64,000 nt of DNA from Paucibacter sp. KCTC 42545 (lineage in GTDB: Bacteria > Pseudomonadota > Gammaproteobacteria > Burkholderiales > Burkholderiaceae_C): NCBI RefSeq assembly GCF_001477625.1, contig NZ_CP013692.1, positions 930,001 to 994,000 on the forward strand, in the 5' to 3' direction. Below are positions 32,563-43,000 of the stretch, piece after piece. Both the position numbers and the translations under genes were made by a program. Below the pieces are notes generated by a model. That model was given only the letters and a program-made list of their open reading frames with translations. It did no database searches and was not told the DNA's origin. The number at the start of each line of letters is the position of its first letter. The stretch's first letter is position 1.

Positions 32563-33879
32563 ATGGCTGTCACCGTCGAAACCCTCGAAAAGCTCGAACG
32601 CCGCATCACGCTCACGCTGGCGGCTGCTGACATCAACAGCGAAGTCGAGCAACGTCTGAAGAAACTCGCTCGCACCGTCAAGGCCGATGGCTTCCGCCCC
32701 GGCAAGGTGCCGATGAGCGTGGTCACACAACGTTATGGCTACTCCGTCCAGTACGAAGTCATGAACGACAAGCTGGGTGAGGCCTTCTCGGCCGCCGCCA
32801 ACGAAGCCGCGCTGCGCGTGGCCGGCGCCCCCCGCATCGCCCAGAAGGACGAGTCGCCTGAAGGCCAGATGGCTTTCGACGCCACGTTCGAGGTCTACCC
32901 GGAAGTCAAGATCGGTGATCTGGCTAACGCCGACGTCGAGCGCGTTGTCAGCGAAGTGACCGAAGAAGCCATCGACAAGACGGTTGAGATCCTGCGCAAG
33001 CAGCGTCGCAGCTTCGCCCAGCGCGGCGCAGCCGATGTGGCCGGCGACACCGATCGCGTCACCATCGACTTCGAAGGTAAGCTCGATGGCGAGCCCTTCC
33101 AAGGCGGCAAGGCCGAAGGCTTCCAATTCATCATCGGCGAAGGCCAGATGCTGGAAGCGTTCGAGAAGGCCGTGCGCGGCATGAAGGCTGGCGATTCCAA
33201 GACCTTCCCGTTGGCGTTCCCTGAGGATTACCACGGCAAGGACGTCGCTGGTAAGGAAGCCGACTTCCTGGTCACGGTCAAGAAGATCGAGTCCCAGCAT
33301 CTGCCGGAAGTGAACGAGGCTTTTGCCAAGTCCCTGGGCATCACCGACGCCAGCGTTGAAGGCCTGCGCGCCGACATCAAGAAGAACCTCGAGCGCGAAG
33401 TCAAGTTCCGCGTGCTGGCTCGCAACAAGGGCGCCGTGATGGACGCTCTGGTCGCTGCCGCTGAACTCGACGTGCCCAATGCCCTGATCGCCGGTGAGAC
33501 CGAGCGCATGGTGGCTGCGGCCCGTGAAGACCTGAAGAAGCGTGGCGTGAAGGATGCTGACAAGGCGCCGATCCCCGAAGAAATCTTCCGCCCGCAAGCC
33601 GAGCGTCGCGTGCGCCTGGGTCTGGTGGTGGGTGAGTTGGTTCGCTCCAACAACCTGCAAGCCAAGCCTGAGCAACTGCAAGCCCATATCGAAGACCTGG
33701 CTCAGAGCTACGAGAAGCCCGCCGAAGTCGTGCGCTGGTACCTCAGCGACCGCAATCGCCTGGCCGAAGTGGAGGCCGTTGTGGTTGAAAACAACGTCAC
33801 CGACTTCGTGTTGGCCAAGGCCAAGGTCAGCGACAAGGCTCTGCCTTTCGACGAACTGATGGCTCAACAAGCCAACTGA
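32563..33879 (+). CDS. tig: Trigger factor
   Basis: 438 residues. The ribosome-binding N-terminal domain carries GFRPGKVPMSVVTQRYG (the GFRxGxxP signature at about residue 45). The FKBP-type prolyl isomerase domain is at ~150-245 (DRVTIDFEGKLDGEPFQGG, GEGQMLEAFEKAVRGMKAG), and a helical C-terminal chaperone domain follows. It binds nascent chains at the ribosome exit. It heads the conserved tig-clpP-clpX-lon set. Confidence 0.97.
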   Translation: MAVTVETLEKLERRITLTLAAADINSEVEQRLKKLARTVKADGFRPGKVPMSVVTQRYGYSVQYEVMNDKLGEAFSAAANEAALRVAGAPRIAQKDESPEGQMAFDATFEVYPEVKIGDLANADVERVVSEVTEEAIDKTVEILRKQRRSFAQRGAADVAGDTDRVTIDFEGKLDGEPFQGGKAEGFQFIIGEGQMLEAFEKAVRGMKAGDSKTFPLAFPEDYHGKDVAGKEADFLVTVKKIESQHLPEVNEAFAKSLGITDASVEGLRADIKKNLEREVKFRVLARNKGAVMDALVAAAELDVPNALIAGETERMVAAAREDLKKRGVKDADKAPIPEEIFRPQAERRVRLGLVVGELVRSNNLQAKPEQLQAHIEDLAQSYEKPAEVVRWYLSDRNRLAEVEAVVVENNVTDFVLAKAKVSDKALPFDELMAQQAN

Positions 33880-33906
33880 TCCTCACCCGATCATCAGCTT
33901 GAAGAG

Positions 33907-33941
33907 AGCGCCGTACCGCAAGGGCGGCGCTTTTTGCTTTT
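33907..33941 (+). terminator. Rho-independent terminator after tig
   Basis: The stem AGCGCCG / CGGCGCT is followed by TTTTGCTTTTT. The remaining ~260 bases up to clpP hold no convincing gene. A weak heat-shock-like promoter (CTTGTGG, 12-13 bases, CCCCAACA at about 34143-34170) is the only other signal noticed there. Confidence 0.8.
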
Positions 33942-34142
33942 TGGCTCGGAACTCTTGTCCGGTTTTTTCGGCGGAGGGCGGCGAGCTGATTTGGGCTCGG
34001 GGCAGGGCGCCGATGGCAACTAGCAACGCAGGGCTTGACCCCGCGGTATTGCGCGCATTGGCGCTTGTGCCCAGGGCTCGGTTTCGGGCTCAGCTGAATC
34101 GTGCCAAGTTGCGGATAAGCTCCAAATTCAAAGGGTCAGGTC

Positions 34143-34171
34143 TTGTGGCGACATAATCAGCCCCAACACCT
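34143..34171 (+). promoter_or_regulatory. Possible sigma-32 type promoter for clpP
   Basis: CTTGTGG, about 12 bases, then CCCCAACA resembles the heat-shock consensus (CTTGAAA, 13-15 bases, CCCCATNT), 30 bases before the clpP start. clpP is a classic heat-shock gene. The match is partial. Confidence 0.25.
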
Positions 34172-34202
34172 GATCCATAGAGACTTTCTTCAGAGGACCT
34201 AC

Positions 34203-34811
34203 ATGAGCGCGCTGGAAATCAACAATCTGGGCATGGTGCCCATCGTCATCGAACAGTCGGGCCGCGGCGAGCGTGCCTACGACATCTACAGCCGCCTGCT
34301 GCGCGAGCGCATTATTTTCTTGGTGGGCCCCGTCAATGACGCGGTCGCCAACCTGGTGGTGGCGCAAATGTTGTTCCTCGAGAGCGAGAACCCGGACAAG
34401 GACATCTTCTTGTACATCAACTCGCCCGGCGGCAGCGTCTCGGCCGGCATGTCCATCTTTGACACCATGAACTTCATCAAGCCCGAGGTCTCGACCTTGT
34501 GCATGGGCATGGCCGCCAGCATGGGCGCCTTCTTGCTGGCTGCGGGTGCCAAGGGCAAGCGCTTTGCGCTGCCCAATGCCAAGGTGATGATTCACCAGCC
34601 GCTGGGTGGCACACAGGGCCAGGCCACGGACATCGAGATTCATGCGCGCGAGATTCTCAAAACTCGTGAACAACTCAACCGCATCCTGGCTGAGCGTTCG
34701 GGCCAGACCCTGGAGAAAATCCAGGCCGACACCGAGCGTGACTACTACATGTCCGCCGCCGAAGCGCAGGCCTACGGGCTGGTTGATGGTGTGCTTGAGA
34801 AGCGCCCCTGA
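34203..34811 (+). CDS. clpP: ATP-dependent Clp protease, proteolytic subunit
   Basis: 202 residues from the ATG at 34203 (AGAGGA about 7 bases upstream). The catalytic triad is visible: Ser in [11 protein letters not shown] (about 105), His in [10 protein letters not shown] (about 130), Asp in [10 protein letters not shown] (about 179). The first residues ([18 protein letters not shown]) are a short propeptide. It forms tetradecamers that degrade substrates unfolded by ClpX, encoded 118 bases downstream. Confidence 0.97.
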   Translation: MSALEINNLGMVPIVIEQSGRGERAYDIYSRLLRERIIFLVGPVNDAVANLVVAQMLFLESENPDKDIFLYINSPGGSVSAGMSIFDTMNFIKPEVSTLCMGMAASMGAFLLAAGAKGKRFALPNAKVMIHQPLGGTQGQATDIEIHAREILKTREQLNRILAERSGQTLEKIQADTERDYYMSAAEAQAYGLVDGVLEKRP

Positions 34812-34846
34812 TCCGCTGAATTGCCGCTTCTAACAGCGAGCGTAAG

Positions 34847-34872
34847 GGGGCCCTTTTCAAGCTAAGGGCCCC
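34847..34872 (+). other. Stable hairpin between clpP and clpX
   Basis: A perfect 9-bp GC-rich stem (GGGGCCCTT / AAGGGCCCC, loop of 8) lies 57 bases before clpX. Without a T-run it is more likely an mRNA-processing or partial-termination element setting the clpP:clpX ratio (inference). Confidence 0.45.
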
Positions 34873-34929
34873 GTATGCGTTTGAACTATCATCACAGCAG
34901 GCATTAACGCCTGAAAGACAAGCAGATCC

Positions 34930-36198
34930 ATGGCCGAGAAAAAAGGCAACTCCAGCGAAAAAGTCCTGTACTGCTCCTTCTGCGGCAAGAGCCAGCATGA
35001 AGTGAAGAAGTTGATTGCTGGCCCGTCGGTATTCATTTGTGATGAATGCATCGAGCTGTGCAACGACATCGTGCGCGACGAAGTGCCTGCCGACACGCCG
35101 GCGGCGCGCGCCAGCAAGTCGGACTTGCCCGTGCCCAGCGAGATCAAGGCCAGCCTTGACCAGTATGTGATTGGCCAGGATGTTGCCAAGCGCACGCTGT
35201 CGGTGGCGGTTTACAACCACTACAAGCGCCTGCGCCATATGGCTGGCACCAAGGACTCGGTTGAGTTGGCCAAGAGCAATATTCTCTTGATCGGCCCCAC
35301 CGGTTCCGGCAAGACCTTGTTGGCTCAGACGCTGGCCCGCCTGCTCAACGTGCCGTTTGTGATCGCCGATGCGACCACCCTGACCGAGGCGGGTTATGTC
35401 GGTGAGGATGTTGAAAACATCATCCAGAAGCTGCTGCAGAACTGCAATTACGACGTCGAGCGCGCCCAGCGCGGCATCGTCTACATCGACGAAATCGACA
35501 AGATCTCCCGCAAGGCCGACAACCCCTCCATCACCCGCGATGTGTCGGGCGAAGGCGTGCAGCAAGCCTTGCTGAAGCTGGTGGAAGGCACGATGGCCTC
35601 GGTGCCCCCGCAGGGCGGCCGCAAGCACCCGAATCAGGACTTCTTGCAGATCGACACGACCAATATCTTGTTCATCTGCGGCGGTGCGTTTGATGGCCTG
35701 GAGAAGGTCATCCAGAACCGTTCCGAGAAAACCGGCATTGGCTTCGGTGCCTCGGTGAAGAGCAAGGACGAGCGTCGCGTGTCCGAGATCTTCCGCGAGG
35801 TGGAGCCGGCCGACTTGATCAAGTTCGGCATCATCCCCGAACTGGTGGGCCGACTGCCTGTGGTGGCGACCTTGGGCGAGTTGACCGAAGACGCGCTGAT
35901 TCAGATCCTGACCGAGCCCAAGAACGCCCTGGTGAAGCAGTACCAGCAATTGTTCGCGATGGACGGCGTGGAGTTGGAGATTCGTCCCTCGGCCCTGACC
36001 GCTATTGCCAAGAAGGCGCTGGCGCGCAAGATCGGCGCACGTGGCCTGCGCTCCATCATGGAGCTCTCGCTGATCGACACCATGTTCGAGCTGCCCGCGC
36101 TGGACGGCGTGGCCAAAGTGGTGCTGGATGAGCACACCATCGACGAGAACGCCAAACCTCTGCTGGTTTACCGAGAGCAAGCCAAGGCCAGCGCCTAA
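34930..36198 (+). CDS. clpX: ATP-dependent Clp protease, ATP-binding subunit ClpX
   Basis: 422 residues. The N-terminal C4 zinc-binding domain is [16 protein letters not shown]...[13 protein letters not shown] (residues ~15-45). The AAA+ module has Walker A GPTGSGKT at about 121, Walker [11 protein letters not shown], the GYVGEDVEN pore loop region, the RKH loop ([10 protein letters not shown]) and the IGF loop (KTGIGFGAS) that docks on ClpP. It unfolds tagged substrates for ClpP. Confidence 0.97.
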   Translation: MAEKKGNSSEKVLYCSFCGKSQHEVKKLIAGPSVFICDECIELCNDIVRDEVPADTPAARASKSDLPVPSEIKASLDQYVIGQDVAKRTLSVAVYNHYKRLRHMAGTKDSVELAKSNILLIGPTGSGKTLLAQTLARLLNVPFVIADATTLTEAGYVGEDVENIIQKLLQNCNYDVERAQRGIVYIDEIDKISRKADNPSITRDVSGEGVQQALLKLVEGTMASVPPQGGRKHPNQDFLQIDTTNILFICGGAFDGLEKVIQNRSEKTGIGFGASVKSKDERRVSEIFREVEPADLIKFGIIPELVGRLPVVATLGELTEDALIQILTEPKNALVKQYQQLFAMDGVELEIRPSALTAIAKKALARKIGARGLRSIMELSLIDTMFELPALDGVAKVVLDEHTIDENAKPLLVYREQAKASA

Positions 36199-36230
36199 GC
36201 ATCAATCAACCAATCTATCTAGCCCCGAAT

Positions 36231-36262
36231 GAACAGGTGAATCACCGCCTGTTCTGTTTTGT
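36231..36262 (+). terminator. Terminator-like hairpin between clpX and lon
   Basis: The stem GAACAGG / CCTGTTC is followed by TGTTTTGTT, 32 bases after the clpX stop. lon therefore probably has its own promoter as well. Confidence 0.6.
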
Positions 36263-36320
36263 TCGGCGTCTTGCAATTGCCCGCTCAGCCCGCAGCTAGG
36301 GCTGAGAAAGAGAGGTTTAC

Positions 36321-38729
36321 ATGTCTGGTCATCCCGTTCTGCCTGCGGAACTCATCACGCTGCCGCTCTTGCCCTTGCGCGATGTGGTGGTGTTCCCGCA
36401 TATGGTGATCCCGCTGTTCGTGGGGCGCCCGAAGTCCATCAAGGCCCTGGAAGCGGCGATGGAAGCTGGCCGTCAAATTATGCTGGTGGCACAGAAAGCC
36501 GCCGGCAAGGATGAGCCCAAGTCGGACGATATGTTTGAAGTGGGTTGCGTCTCCAGCATCCTGCAAATGCTCAAGCTGCCCGACGGCACCGTCAAGGTGT
36601 TGGTGGAAGGCCTGCAGCGCGCCACCACGCAAACCATCACCGACGGCGAGGAACACTTCGTCGCCGAGGTCATGCCCATCCCGCCCGAGCCGGACACCAA
36701 GCCCGAGATCGAGGCCCTGCGCCGCGCCGTGACGCAGCAGTTTGACCAGTACGTCAAGCTGAACAAAAAGATTCCTCCCGAGATCCTGACCTCCATCGGT
36801 GGCATCGATGACGCCGGTCGTCTGGCCGACACCATTGCTGCGCATCTGCCGCTCAAGCTCGACGCCAAGCAATCGGTGCTGAACTTGTCCGAGGTCGGCA
36901 AGCGTCTGGAGACGCTGCTGGATCTGCTGGAGCATGAGGTCGACATCCTGCAGGTGGAAAAGCGCATCCGTGGCCGCGTCAAGCGCCAGATGGAAAAGAG
37001 CCAGCGCGAGTATTACCTCAACGAGCAGGTCAAGGCGATCCAGAAGGAACTGGGCGACGGCGAAGAAGGTGCTGATCTGGAAGAGCTGGATAAGAAGATC
37101 CAGGCCGCCAAGATGCCCAAGGACGCCCGCAAAAAGGCCGATGGCGAGCTGAAGAAGCTCAAGCTGATGTCGCCGATGTCGGCCGAGGCCACCGTGGTTC
37201 GCAACTACATCGAGACCTTGGTCAATCTGCCCTGGAGCAAGAAGACCAAGATCAAGCACGATCTGGTCAACGCCGCTCAAGTGCTGGACGAAGATCATTA
37301 CGGTCTTGACCGGGTCAAGGACCGCATCCTTGAGTACCTCGCGGTGCAAACCCGCGTGGACAAGGTCAAGGCGCCGATTCTTTGCCTGGTCGGCCCTCCG
37401 GGCGTGGGCAAGACCTCGCTGGGGCAGTCCGTGGCGCGCGCCACCGGCCGCAAGTTCGTGCGCATGGCCTTGGGTGGCGTGCGTGACGAAGCCGAGATTC
37501 GTGGCCACCGCCGCACCTATATCGGCTCCATGCCGGGCAAGGTGCTGCAGAGCTTGTCCAAGGTCGGCACGCGCAATCCGCTGTTCCTGCTGGACGAGAT
37601 CGACAAGCTGGGCATGGACTTCCGTGGCGACCCGTCTTCGGCCCTGCTGGAAGTGCTGGACCCCGAGCAGAACCACACCTTTGGCGACCATTATGTGGAG
37701 GTCGACTTCGACCTGTCCGACGTGATGTTCATCGCCACTTCGAACTCGATGAATATTCCGCCAGCGCTGCTGGACCGGATGGAAGTGATCCGCCTGTCGG
37801 GTTACACCGAGGACGAGAAGGTCAATATCGCTCAGCGCTACTTGTTGCCCAAGCAGTGCAAGAACAACGGCGTGCTGGACTCGGAGATGGAAGTCACCGA
37901 ATCCGCCATCCGCGGCATCATTCGCTACTACACACGCGAAGCCGGCGTGCGCTCGCTGGAACGCGAAGTCTCCAAGATCTGCCGTAAGGTGGTGAAGGGC
38001 ATCGCGCTCAAGACGATCGAGGGCAAGGCCGTCGTCACCGAAGACAATCTGAACGACTTCCTGGGCGTGCGCAAGTACGACTTCGGCCGCGCCGAGAAGA
38101 AGAATCAGGTCGGCCAAGTGGTGGGTCTGGCTTGGACCGAAGTGGGTGGCGATCTGCTGACCATTGAAGCCACGGCCATGCCGGGCAAGGGCAATATCAT
38201 CCGCACCGGCTCGCTGGGCGATGTGATGAAGGAATCGGTCGAGGCTGCTCGCACGGTGGTTCGTTCACGCGCCCGCCGCTTAGGCATCAAGGACGAGCTC
38301 TTTGAGAAGCGCGATGTGCACGTCCACGTGCCTGACGGCGCCACGCCCAAGGATGGCCCCAGTGCAGGTGCAGCCATGACCACGGCCTTTGTGTCGGCTC
38401 TGACGGGCATTCCCGTGCGCGCTGATGTGGCCATGACGGGTGAGATCACCTTGCGCGGGGAAGTCACTGCCATCGGCGGCTTGAAAGAGAAGCTGTTGGC
38501 GGCTCACCGCGGCGGCATCAAGACGGTGATGATTCCCGAGGACAACGTCAAGGACTTGCAAGACATCCCCGAGAACGTCAAGAACCAGCTTGAGATCGTG
38601 CCGGTGCGTTGGATCGACCGGGTGCTGGAAGTGGCCCTGGAATCCATGCCTCAGCCCCTGCCGGATGAAGAGCCCGCCGTGGCGGCCAAGCCCGGTGATG
38701 TGGTGGCCGCGCCTGCGGCTACACATTGA
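36321..38729 (+). CDS. lon: ATP-dependent protease La
   Basis: 802 residues, class A Lon. The N-terminal substrate-binding LON domain ([22 protein letters not shown]) is followed by a coiled coil ([23 protein letters not shown]), an AAA+ domain with Walker [11 protein letters not shown] at about 357, and the protease domain with the catalytic Ser in [11 protein letters not shown] (about 680) and Lys in [15 protein letters not shown] (about 722). It degrades misfolded and regulatory proteins in the cytoplasm. An Ala/Val-rich tail of about 25 residues ends the protein. Confidence 0.97.
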   Translation: MSGHPVLPAELITLPLLPLRDVVVFPHMVIPLFVGRPKSIKALEAAMEAGRQIMLVAQKAAGKDEPKSDDMFEVGCVSSILQMLKLPDGTVKVLVEGLQRATTQTITDGEEHFVAEVMPIPPEPDTKPEIEALRRAVTQQFDQYVKLNKKIPPEILTSIGGIDDAGRLADTIAAHLPLKLDAKQSVLNLSEVGKRLETLLDLLEHEVDILQVEKRIRGRVKRQMEKSQREYYLNEQVKAIQKELGDGEEGADLEELDKKIQAAKMPKDARKKADGELKKLKLMSPMSAEATVVRNYIETLVNLPWSKKTKIKHDLVNAAQVLDEDHYGLDRVKDRILEYLAVQTRVDKVKAPILCLVGPPGVGKTSLGQSVARATGRKFVRMALGGVRDEAEIRGHRRTYIGSMPGKVLQSLSKVGTRNPLFLLDEIDKLGMDFRGDPSSALLEVLDPEQNHTFGDHYVEVDFDLSDVMFIATSNSMNIPPALLDRMEVIRLSGYTEDEKVNIAQRYLLPKQCKNNGVLDSEMEVTESAIRGIIRYYTREAGVRSLEREVSKICRKVVKGIALKTIEGKAVVTEDNLNDFLGVRKYDFGRAEKKNQVGQVVGLAWTEVGGDLLTIEATAMPGKGNIIRTGSLGDVMKESVEAARTVVRSRARRLGIKDELFEKRDVHVHVPDGATPKDGPSAGAAMTTAFVSALTGIPVRADVAMTGEITLRGEVTAIGGLKEKLLAAHRGGIKTVMIPEDNVKDLQDIPENVKNQLEIVPVRWIDRVLEVALESMPQPLPDEEPAVAAKPGDVVAAPAATH

Positions 38730-38799
38730 TCTCGGTTTGAGGTTCGAGCCGGGTTGAAGTGGAGAGATTGAAAGATTTTTGAAGAAATCTCTCAAAAGC

Positions 38800-38829
38800 T
38801 TGCAAAGGCACTTAAATCCGGCATACAAT
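38800..38829 (+). promoter_or_regulatory. Sigma-70-like promoter of the tRNA cluster
   Basis: TTGCAA and TACAAT are separated by 18 bases, 108 bases upstream of the first tRNA-Gly, in an otherwise gene-free AT-richer stretch after lon. Confidence 0.5.
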
Positions 38830-38936
38830 CTTGGTCTTGCTTCGAAACGCGCAAGTTTGTAAATAAGTCAAAAACTTCGGTTCTTGATAAATCAGCAAAT
38901 ACTACGCGGGAAGAAGTGAGGTGTCGTCAAGACAAT

Positions 38937-39012
<76 letters not shown>

Positions 39013-39024
39013 AAATTTGAAAGA

Positions 39025-39048
39025 AAGGAAGCTCAGGCTTCCTTTTTT
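39025..39048 (+). terminator. Terminator after tRNA-Gly copy 1
   Basis: The stem AAGGAAGC / GCTTCCTT with loop TCAG is followed by TTTT. A very similar hairpin ends the third tRNA-Gly, consistent with duplication. Confidence 0.8.
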
Positions 39049-39087
39049 AGTCCGGGTTTCACCAAGACCCAGACTAACAGTTCTTAA

Positions 39088-39161
39088 GGCGCGATAGCAA
39101 AGCGGTTATGCCCCGGATTGCAAATCCGGTTAGTCCAGTTCGACTCTGGATCGCGCCTCCA
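39088..39161 (+). tRNA. tRNA-Cys(GCA)
   Basis: 74 bases, acceptor stem GGCGCGA / TCGCGCC, anticodon GCA in GGATTGCAAATCC, CCA encoded. Confidence 0.95.
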
Positions 39162-39171
39162 AGAAATCACT

Positions 39172-39247
<76 letters not shown>

Positions 39248-39312
39248 GAGAAATCTGGGGAATTTTTAGTACCAAGCATGGCAGTGAGTCGCAAGTCTCA
39301 TTGACCGGCAAT

Positions 39313-39388
<76 letters not shown>

Positions 39389-39394
39389 AATACG

Positions 39395-39423
39395 AAAAGG
39401 GAAGCCATACGGCTTCCCTTTTT
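39395..39423 (+). terminator. Terminator after tRNA-Gly copy 3
   Basis: The stem AAAAGGGAAGCC / GGCTTCCCTTTT with loop ATAC runs into further T residues. Confidence 0.85.
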
Positions 39424-39476
39424 CAGTTGGAAAATCAGCTTTGCGATGCGGTGATAATCTCGCGCAAAGCACGCCC

Positions 39477-39532
39477 GCCCGGGTGGTGAAATTGGTAGAC
39501 GCAGCGGACTTAAAATCCGCTATCCGGCTGTT
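39477..39532 (+). pseudogene. Truncated tRNA-Leu(TAA), 5' part only
   Basis: The acceptor 5' strand GCCCGGG, a D-arm (GTGGTGAAATTGGTAGACG) and a complete anticodon arm with TAA (GCGGACTTAAAATCCGC) are intact. After that no T-arm GTTCGA block and no CCCGGGC-ACCA 3' acceptor strand can be found. It is the left-over 5' half of a tRNA-Leu whose 3' part was displaced. It shares a 13-base core (GGACTTAAAATCC) with the intact tRNA-Leu 121 bases on. Confidence 0.85.
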
Positions 39533-39597
39533 ATTGCTTAGTTGACGAGATTCGGCTGAATCCATAGTATGTACACATCATCATTGATGTGTCCGTT

Positions 39598-39684
39598 GCC
39601 GGCGTGGCGAAATTGGTATACGCAAGGGACTTAAAATCCCTCTTCTTTGCGGAAATGCGGGTTCAAGTCCCGCCGCCGGCACCA
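39598..39684 (+). tRNA. tRNA-Leu(TAA), intact and probably island-borne
   Basis: 87 bases with a perfect acceptor stem GCCGGCG / CGCCGGC, anticodon TAA, class II variable arm, T-arm GGGTTCAAGTCCC and encoded CCA. The acceptor stem differs from the truncated tRNA-Leu just upstream, so it is a different gene rather than its restored 3' half. It abuts the recombinase operon and may have come in with it. Confidence 0.92.
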
Positions 39685-39701
39685 CGGATGCGGCCTTTGT
39701 C

Positions 39702-41147
39702 GTGTCTATCGAAGCGCAGTCGACCTCAGTCTTCACGCTCCCCAGGCTAAGGCTGACGGTAGCGTCGGACCGAGCCGGTCCGGGTTGTTTGCCGGTCGAT
39801 CACTGGCACGGGGGGAGGCATGTCAAGTACTGGCGTGCTCCGTGGAACCATAGCCAGGCACGCTGGACCTCGTTTGCGACGTTTCCTTTAGTTCTTGGCA
39901 GCGATGGCGCCCCCTGGGCGCCCGCGTGTCTATGGCTTATTGAGCGAGCGCGCGCCAAGCCGCTAGGCATAGCGTCTCTGAGACCAGTTGCCCAGGATCT
40001 GGCGGCCTACAAGGCATATCTCGACGAGGTGGCCTTGGAGTGGGATGATTTCTCAGCCATCGATAAGTATCTGCGCCCTACGTATTTTTTCCGCACCCAT
40101 TTGATTGAGCAGATCAACGCTCGTGAACTCGCGCCGAACACCGCAAAGCGGCGCATGTCGAACGTAGTTGGCCTCTACCGTTTCCTGATGACGGACCCGC
40201 GCCTGGGATTCGCGCCAGCGAATGCGCCGTGGGTCGACAGGAGCGTTGGCATTCGATACCGGGATTCGACGGGCTTCAATCAAGTCGCGCAGGTTACGAC
40301 GACCGACGTTTCAATCAAGGCCCCGAGGCGTGAGGACGCCTGGGACGAGACCATTGATGACGGCGCCAAGCTCCGTCCGCTGTCAGTCGAAGAGCAGAAG
40401 GCTTTGATTGCCGCGCTCAAGCGGTTGGACAACCTGGTGTGCAATCTGATGCATCTGGTCGCGCTATTCTCGGGGGCTCGGGAAATGACCGTGCTAACGC
40501 TGCGTGTGCGAGATTTTGTTCGCCCATCGAGTGAAGTCAGGCAATGGCCCTACAAGCTACGCTGCGGGCCAGGTACCGGCATCGATACCAAGCGCGACAT
40601 CACGGGCGTGTATCTCACGATGGGGCGTGAGCTGTATGAGATGTTGCACGCCTACGCAGTGTCGGAGCAGGCCCGCAGGCGACGCAGTCGATCTCAGTTG
40701 GGTGAAGATCCCTTTAACTACCTTTTCCTCACGCAGCATGGGCAGCCCTACTACGAGTCGAAGGAGGATCGGAACGTCTTGCGTGATACCGGCATGCCGT
40801 TGCGGCGTTCGGCGAGGGATGGCAGACGCCTGCGCGAGTTCATAGAATCCGCAGTTATCCCTGAAGTTCGCAAGACCTTGCCGAGCTTCCAGTATCGGTT
40901 TCACGACCTGCGCGCAACATTCGGCATGAACTGGGTCGATCACGCAACACGCGTTGATGGTTCAGAAGGTGTTGAAGCATCCCGCTCAAGCTACCTCCTG
41001 GCACGGGAACAACTGCGTAAGCTCATGTGGCACAAGAATTCGCGCACGACTGACAACTATCTGGAGTACCGGGAACGAGTACATCACATTGAGCGTGCCC
41101 AGGCTGGCTGGGGCAGTCACCTAATTGGCTTTCTCCAGGGACTGTGA
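39702..41147 (+). CDS. ginA: Tyrosine recombinase 1 of a three-recombinase (GInt-like) module
   Basis: 481 residues from a GTG start 17 bases after tRNA-Leu; the start is uncertain and no good ribosome-binding site is seen. The C-terminal catalytic domain has the Arg I region FSGAREMTVLTLRV, HDLRATFG (HxxR) and MWHKNSRTTDNYLEYRE with the nucleophilic Tyr. The three consecutive recombinase genes followed by a small one match the ginABCD operon of GInt islands (Bardaji and colleagues) and are also similar in layout to RIT elements. The symbol is by this analogy. Together the products should integrate and excise the island at tRNA-Leu. Confidence 0.85.
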   Translation: MSIEAQSTSVFTLPRLRLTVASDRAGPGCLPVDHWHGGRHVKYWRAPWNHSQARWTSFATFPLVLGSDGAPWAPACLWLIERARAKPLGIASLRPVAQDLAAYKAYLDEVALEWDDFSAIDKYLRPTYFFRTHLIEQINARELAPNTAKRRMSNVVGLYRFLMTDPRLGFAPANAPWVDRSVGIRYRDSTGFNQVAQVTTTDVSIKAPRREDAWDETIDDGAKLRPLSVEEQKALIAALKRLDNLVCNLMHLVALFSGAREMTVLTLRVRDFVRPSSEVRQWPYKLRCGPGTGIDTKRDITGVYLTMGRELYEMLHAYAVSEQARRRRSRSQLGEDPFNYLFLTQHGQPYYESKEDRNVLRDTGMPLRRSARDGRRLREFIESAVIPEVRKTLPSFQYRFHDLRATFGMNWVDHATRVDGSEGVEASRSSYLLAREQLRKLMWHKNSRTTDNYLEYRERVHHIERAQAGWGSHLIGFLQGL

Positions 41148-41148
41148 A

Positions 41149-42981
41149 GTGGCCGTGCCAAGAGTCGCTTCGCGAGCCCCGGGCTGGATGCAGAACAGGC
41201 CAAGCCTTGTGGCGACCTTCGCTTCCGTCAAGTTCCCCTTCGATCTGCCGCCCGAGATTCTTGTGCCGGAGCGTACCGTGCTTGATCTTGCAGATCGGCT
41301 GCGGGCCCACATACACCTCTGGTGCTATCTGCGCCGCAAGTCGGGCCGTGGCGGCAGCGCCATGTTCGACTGCTCTTCACTGTCGTCGGCCCGAGTTGCT
41401 GTGATGCCGGCTGTGCTTGACCGCCTGTCGAAGTGGTGCCGGCACGACAACGCCCGCCCGGCCTCAGTCGATGGTCGCCTCAAGTGTTTATCGAGTTTCC
41501 TCGCCTGGGCAGACCAGGCCGAACACCATGGGCAGTTCGAGCGGGTGCTGAGCGACCCCGAGATCGCGTTTCAGGCGCTTCGGGACTACCACTCCTACCT
41601 ACGCGCGCGTCTGCAGAGCCATCAACTATTGCCCGGCAGCGTGGCGAAGCGCGATCACAACGCGATCGCCTGTTTGTCGGTGATTCATGACCGCAACTAC
41701 CTGGACCGTCTTGAGCCGCTAGCCTACCGGCAGTGGGTCGGTACAGCTGCTCCGGTAGATGACGCTGTGCAAGCTTTTGTGTCGATGGTGCAGGCAGTCT
41801 TTGATTCCGCAGCAGGGATAGTGCTGCGCGAGATCGCGGGCGAAAACTCCCTTGGATCGGCACGGTGTTTGCACCTGTCTGCGGGGGGCGACCCGCGCAT
41901 CTACGAGCTGCCCGAGTGCTACACAGACGCCCGTGTAATGGACTTGGCGTGCGTCGCTTTCGCAGTCCTTGTACTAGCTGACTCGGGCGCGAATCTCTCG
42001 GTGCTGCAGGGCTTTGAGGAGCCCGAGGACTTGAACGACCAGTTGTCGCAACCCGACAAGGTGAGCCTGAGGTACCGGGCAGTCAAGTTCCGTGCTGGCG
42101 GCCAACTCGTACCAGTGCACTTGACCGCCCTAACGGCGACGCGGTTGCCGACGTACCTGCGTATTCGCAAGCGGTTCATAGAGCACCTCGGCTGCGACGA
42201 CATCGGCCCGCTGTACGTGCAGGGCGGGTACAGCGATGTGTACTCACAGCTCCGCAGCGTGATCAGCCCAACTTCCGTCCAACCGCTCGCACGCTATTTC
42301 CTTCAAAGCCTTCGCAAGAAGTTCTCGTCGATTGGTGCGAAGCTGCCGCCGGTGACGCTGCGGCAGTTGCGCGCCTACAAGCAGCAGCACCTTGTACGCC
42401 GCGAAACAGTCGCGGTGGCGGCGGCGGTCATGGGGCACAGTGTGGAGACGGCTGTACGTGCCTACTGCAAGGCGCAGGAGGGCTTGCGTGCGGTCGAGCT
42501 GGGGCAGTATCTCGGCTCCCTGGAGAAGACCATCCTTGCGAGCTCTGCTGGCAATCTGGCGTCATCTGCCACTGAGTCCGTTCCGGCGGGAGCTTGTGCG
42601 GACTATGGCAATCCCTCTCCGTTCCGCTCTACTCTGCAGGTACAGCCTGACTGCAACAAGGTCGAGGGCTGCTTCTTCTGCGACAACTACCGCCTGCACG
42701 CCGATGAGGTGGACTTGCGCAAACTGATGTCTTGCCGCGCGGCGCTCAAACGTATCGTCCCGCTTCAGTTCGACTCGGTCATAGTTGAGCGTGTTTATCT
42801 TGCTATCGTCGATCGCATCGATGCCCTTCTGGGAGAGATCCGGCTGCGAGTGCCTAAGATCTATGAAGATGTGCGATACGACGTCGACGAGGGCGGCAAC
42901 TTGACTAGCTACTGGTCGTCGAAACTGCAGCAGCTGCATCTGCTGGGGATGCTGTCCGACCGCTCGGGTGAAGCGTTGTGA
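41149..42981 (+). CDS. ginB: Recombinase 2 of the module, catalytically degenerate
   Basis: About 610 residues from a GTG with AGGGA 8 bases upstream; a TTG at 41125 would overlap the previous gene. The fold follows tyrosine recombinases and the C-terminus has LRQLRAYKQQHLVRRE, then MGHSVETAVRAYCKAQ with His and Tyr in place. The usual first Arg is not evident (DSGANLSVLQGFEEP) and HxxR is replaced by RxxR. A Cys-rich tail (CNKVEGCFFCDNYRLHADEVD) may bind metal. It probably acts as a structural partner rather than an independent recombinase (inference). Confidence 0.8.
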   Translation: MAVPRVASRAPGWMQNRPSLVATFASVKFPFDLPPEILVPERTVLDLADRLRAHIHLWCYLRRKSGRGGSAMFDCSSLSSARVAVMPAVLDRLSKWCRHDNARPASVDGRLKCLSSFLAWADQAEHHGQFERVLSDPEIAFQALRDYHSYLRARLQSHQLLPGSVAKRDHNAIACLSVIHDRNYLDRLEPLAYRQWVGTAAPVDDAVQAFVSMVQAVFDSAAGIVLREIAGENSLGSARCLHLSAGGDPRIYELPECYTDARVMDLACVAFAVLVLADSGANLSVLQGFEEPEDLNDQLSQPDKVSLRYRAVKFRAGGQLVPVHLTALTATRLPTYLRIRKRFIEHLGCDDIGPLYVQGGYSDVYSQLRSVISPTSVQPLARYFLQSLRKKFSSIGAKLPPVTLRQLRAYKQQHLVRRETVAVAAAVMGHSVETAVRAYCKAQEGLRAVELGQYLGSLEKTILASSAGNLASSATESVPAGACADYGNPSPFRSTLQVQPDCNKVEGCFFCDNYRLHADEVDLRKLMSCRAALKRIVPLQFDSVIVERVYLAIVDRIDALLGEIRLRVPKIYEDVRYDVDEGGNLTSYWSSKLQQLHLLGMLSDRSGEAL

Positions 42982-43000
42982 ACAGCGGGGGGGCTGGAGC

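Noticed and set aside
33899..34156. 85-residue frame between tig and clpP
   Set aside because: It starts inside the tig terminator and has no ribosome-binding site or family features.
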